This document shows positions 6,347 through 7,730 of a DNA stretch of 7,730 nt, piece after piece. The stretch is taken from assembly GCA_938091985.1 (NCBI GenBank), contig CALKOE010000358.1, forward strand, positions 1 through 7,730. Direction: 5' to 3'. Under the pieces are notes generated by a model that worked only from the letters and a program-made list of their open reading frames with translations, searched no databases and had not been told where the DNA came from. Source of the stretch: an uncultured Acidimicrobiales bacterium (GTDB lineage: Bacteria > Actinomycetota > Acidimicrobiia > Acidimicrobiales > Aldehydirespiratoraceae). Both the position numbers and the translations under genes were made by a program. The stretch's first letter is position 1, and the number at the start of each line of letters is the position of its first letter.

Positions 6347-6886
6347 GTGACGCGCTTCGTTGCCCTCTTTCGCGGTGTGAATGTCGGAGGCCACAACCGG
6401 TTGCCGATGGCTGAGCTGCGCTCCCTGTTCGCAGACGAGGGATTCCACAACGTTGTTTCCATCATCCAGAGCGGCAATGTCTGCTTCGATGCAGAGCCGG
6501 GGAGCGACCCGAGCTCGCTGACCACGGCACTGCGCCTGGCGGTCGCTCAGCGCTTCGACGTCGATGTGCCGATCACGCTGCGTACCGCGGGTGAGATCGA
6601 CGCAGCCCTCGCAGCGCACCCGTTTCCGATCGGAGAGATCGAGCCGAAGCTGCACCACATCATGTTTCTGGTCGATACTCCCCCGGCAGATGCGGCCGAC
6701 GACATCGGCGACCACGCTCCCGACGAGTTCGAGGTCATCGGGCGCGAGATCCATGTTCGCTACCCGCAGGGGTCGGCGCGCAGCAAGCTCTCGGTCGATC
6801 TCGTCGATCGCCGACTGTCCACGACCGCCACGGCCCGCAACCTCCCGACCTGCGAGAAGATCGCCGCGGCGTTGCGCACTCAGTAG
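6347..6886 (+). CDS. DUF1697 domain-containing protein
   Basis: The 179-residue protein is a full-length DUF1697 member. The N-terminal signature R-G-V-N-V-G-G at residues 9-15 is followed by L-P-M-A-E-L-R-S-L-F and I-I-Q-S-G-N-V-C-F (about 38-46). The end carries the family's second signature, R-S-K-L-S...T-A-R-N-L-P-T-C-E-K-I, over about 144-173. There is no signal peptide or transmembrane segment. The family is widespread in bacteria, folds as a small α/β protein, and has no established biochemical role. I chose the GTG at 6347 because the family motif begins five residues later, at F-V-A-L-F-R-G, and a -10 box lies directly upstream, consistent with leaderless expression. The frame remains open far upstream, but that region is the antisense of the sulfatase gene. 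The gene ends 16 bases from the convergent stop of nrdJ. Confidence 0.88.
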   Translation: MTRFVALFRGVNVGGHNRLPMAELRSLFADEGFHNVVSIIQSGNVCFDAEPGSDPSSLTTALRLAVAQRFDVDVPITLRTAGEIDAALAAHPFPIGEIEPKLHHIMFLVDTPPADAADDIGDHAPDEFEVIGREIHVRYPQGSARSKLSVDLVDRRLSTTATARNLPTCEKIAAALRTQ

Positions 6887-6902
6887 CGCAAGCCCGGCGA
6901 GG

Positions 6903-7730
6903 TCAGCTGCAGCCGCTGGTGGTGCCGCAGTCGCCGCAGACGTAGCACGCACCAGCACGCTGCATCGGTACGCCACACGTCATGCAGAACGGCGCATCGG
7001 AGGCCGCCGCACGGGGCGGGACCGGTGTGGGGACCCGGTCGACGGCAGCCGGTTCGGCCGGAGCATCGCCTGCGCTGAACTCGAGTTGGGCAACCAACTC
7101 GCTGGGCGACGGCACGCTCGGCGGGTCGGCAGGAATGTCGGAGCCCTGGCTCGTCTGGGTGGCCTGTTCCTCCACGCCCGGCAGAGTGGGCTGGGTGCGT
7201 TCGCCGGTGGTGAGAATGCCGAGTCCGACGCGCTCATCGTGGCTCAGGTACATCACCGCGAGCTTGCGGAAGAGGTAGTCCATCAAGCTGTTGGCGATCC
7301 GGATGTCGGGATCATCGGTCATGCCGGCCGGCTCGAAACGCATGCCGACAAAGGCCTCGACGAACGCGGTGAGTGGGACGCCGTATTGCAGACCGTGGCT
7401 CAGTGAGATCGCGAAGGCATCCATGATTCCGGCGAGCGTGGAGCCCTGCTTCGACACGCGGACGAAGATCTCGCCGGGCCGGCCGTCGGGGTACTCGCCG
7501 ACGGTGACGAACCCCTTGCAGTCAGCAACCCGGAACTCGAAGGTTTGTGATGCACGCGACCTAGCCAACTTCTCGCGTACCGGCTGCTGCACGATCTTCT
7601 CGACGACCCGCTCGACCACCTGGGTGGCCGCCACGGAGCCTGGAGCCGCCTCGCCTGCGCCGTCACCGGCCGACATCGGCTGCGCGACCTTGCAGTTGTC
7701 GCGATACAACGCGACGGCCTTGAGGCCGAG
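6903..7730 (-). CDS. nrdJ: Vitamin B12-dependent (class II) ribonucleotide reductase, C-terminal part; 5' end beyond the window
   Basis: The 275 visible residues are the C-terminal portion of NrdJ, which reduces ribonucleotides to deoxyribonucleotides with adenosylcobalamin as radical source. The catalytic barrel and radical-site residues lie outside the window. The fragment opens with L-Y-R-D-N-C-K-V-A-Q-P (residues 8-18), the conserved end of the catalytic domain. A TSCPD-type domain follows at about 55-165, with K-Q-G-S-T-L-A-G, L-Q-Y-G-V-P-L and M-R-F-E-P-A-G-M-T-D-D-P-D. A flexible Pro/Ser/Glu/Thr-rich linker (about 180-245) leads to a Cys-rich tail: C249-x2-C252, C262-x2-C265-x2-C268 and C274 in the final S-G-C-S. 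Such C-terminal cysteines bind zinc and/or shuttle electrons from thioredoxin to the active site. The arrangement closely resembles actinobacterial NrdJ proteins. The TTG at 7707-7709 is an internal leucine, because the conserved reading continues through L-G-L-K-A-V-A to the window edge. Confidence 0.94.
   Translation of the reverse strand, partial: LGLKAVALYRDNCKVAQPMSAGDGAGEAAPGSVAATQVVERVVEKIVQQPVREKLARSRASQTFEFRVADCKGFVTVGEYPDGRPGEIFVRVSKQGSTLAGIMDAFAISLSHGLQYGVPLTAFVEAFVGMRFEPAGMTDDPDIRIANSLMDYLFRKLAVMYLSHDERVGLGILTTGERTQPTLPGVEEQATQTSQGSDIPADPPSVPSPSELVAQLEFSAGDAPAEPAAVDRVPTPVPPRAAASDAPFCMTCGVPMQRAGACYVCGDCGTTSGCS

Noticed and set aside
6887..6902. Intrinsic terminator between the convergent DUF1697 and nrdJ genes
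   Set aside because: The 16-base gap holds no stable hairpin and no T-tract on either strand.
6308..6976. Minus-strand open extension upstream of the sulfatase ATG, adding about 223 codons
   Set aside because: It lies opposite the DUF1697 gene, carries no recognisable domain, and would run through the divergent promoter region. The sulfatase is full length from 6307.
6564..7406. Plus-strand open frame of 280 codons across the DUF1697/nrdJ junction
   Set aside because: It is out of frame with DUF1697 and antisense to nrdJ, and shows no domain. Both real genes explain the region.
7707..7709. TTG as a possible start codon of the ribonucleotide reductase gene
   Set aside because: Conserved NrdJ sequence (L-G-L-K-A-V-A-L-Y-R-D) continues through it to the window edge, so this is an internal leucine of a gene cut by the window.

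Overview
The window is GC-rich, with coding sequence filling almost all of it and strong G/C preference at third codon positions. Several features point to an actinobacterium. The first gene is a DUF222/HNH (13E12-repeat type) protein. The last is a class II ribonucleotide reductase whose C-terminal tail closely resembles those I know from Streptomyces-type NrdJ. Several genes also appear to start at or within a base or two of the transcription start, with a TAnnnT-like -10 box ending 7-8 bases before the start codon. My best guess within Actinomycetota is a lineage such as Acidimicrobiia, but this is inference; no rRNA or marker gene here can settle it.

Layout. Bases 1-1041 (+) hold a DUF222/HNH-nuclease-type protein, probably missing its N-terminus at the window edge. 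It is followed by a perfect 14-bp palindrome. A small SnoaL/NTF2-like protein (1118-1576, +), a DUF2207 membrane protein with a poly-glycine tail (1602-3338, +) and a two-TM potassium channel with a cytoplasmic RCK/TrkA module (3365-4390, +) follow in close series with gaps of about 25 bases. The channel gene converges on a complete type III (metallo-beta-lactamase fold) alkyl sulfatase (4409-6307, -). A 39-bp divergent promoter region (6308-6346) separates the sulfatase from a DUF1697 protein (6347-6886, +). The DUF1697 gene converges, 16 bases away, on the 3' part of nrdJ, the B12-dependent ribonucleotide reductase (6903-7730, -), which runs off the right edge.

How the genes work together. 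I see no dedicated multi-gene pathway. The sulfatase would release sulfate and a fatty alcohol from alkyl sulfates, the channel concerns potassium flux, and NrdJ makes deoxyribonucleotides without oxygen-dependent chemistry. They look like independent chromosomal genes packed closely. I found no RNA gene, CRISPR array, insertion sequence, attachment site or origin, and no intergenic stretch longer than 80 bases. I do not see evidence for a previously undescribed system. The most interesting points are a degenerate selectivity filter in the channel, the superimposed divergent leaderless promoters, and an alkyl sulfatase without a recognisable export signal.
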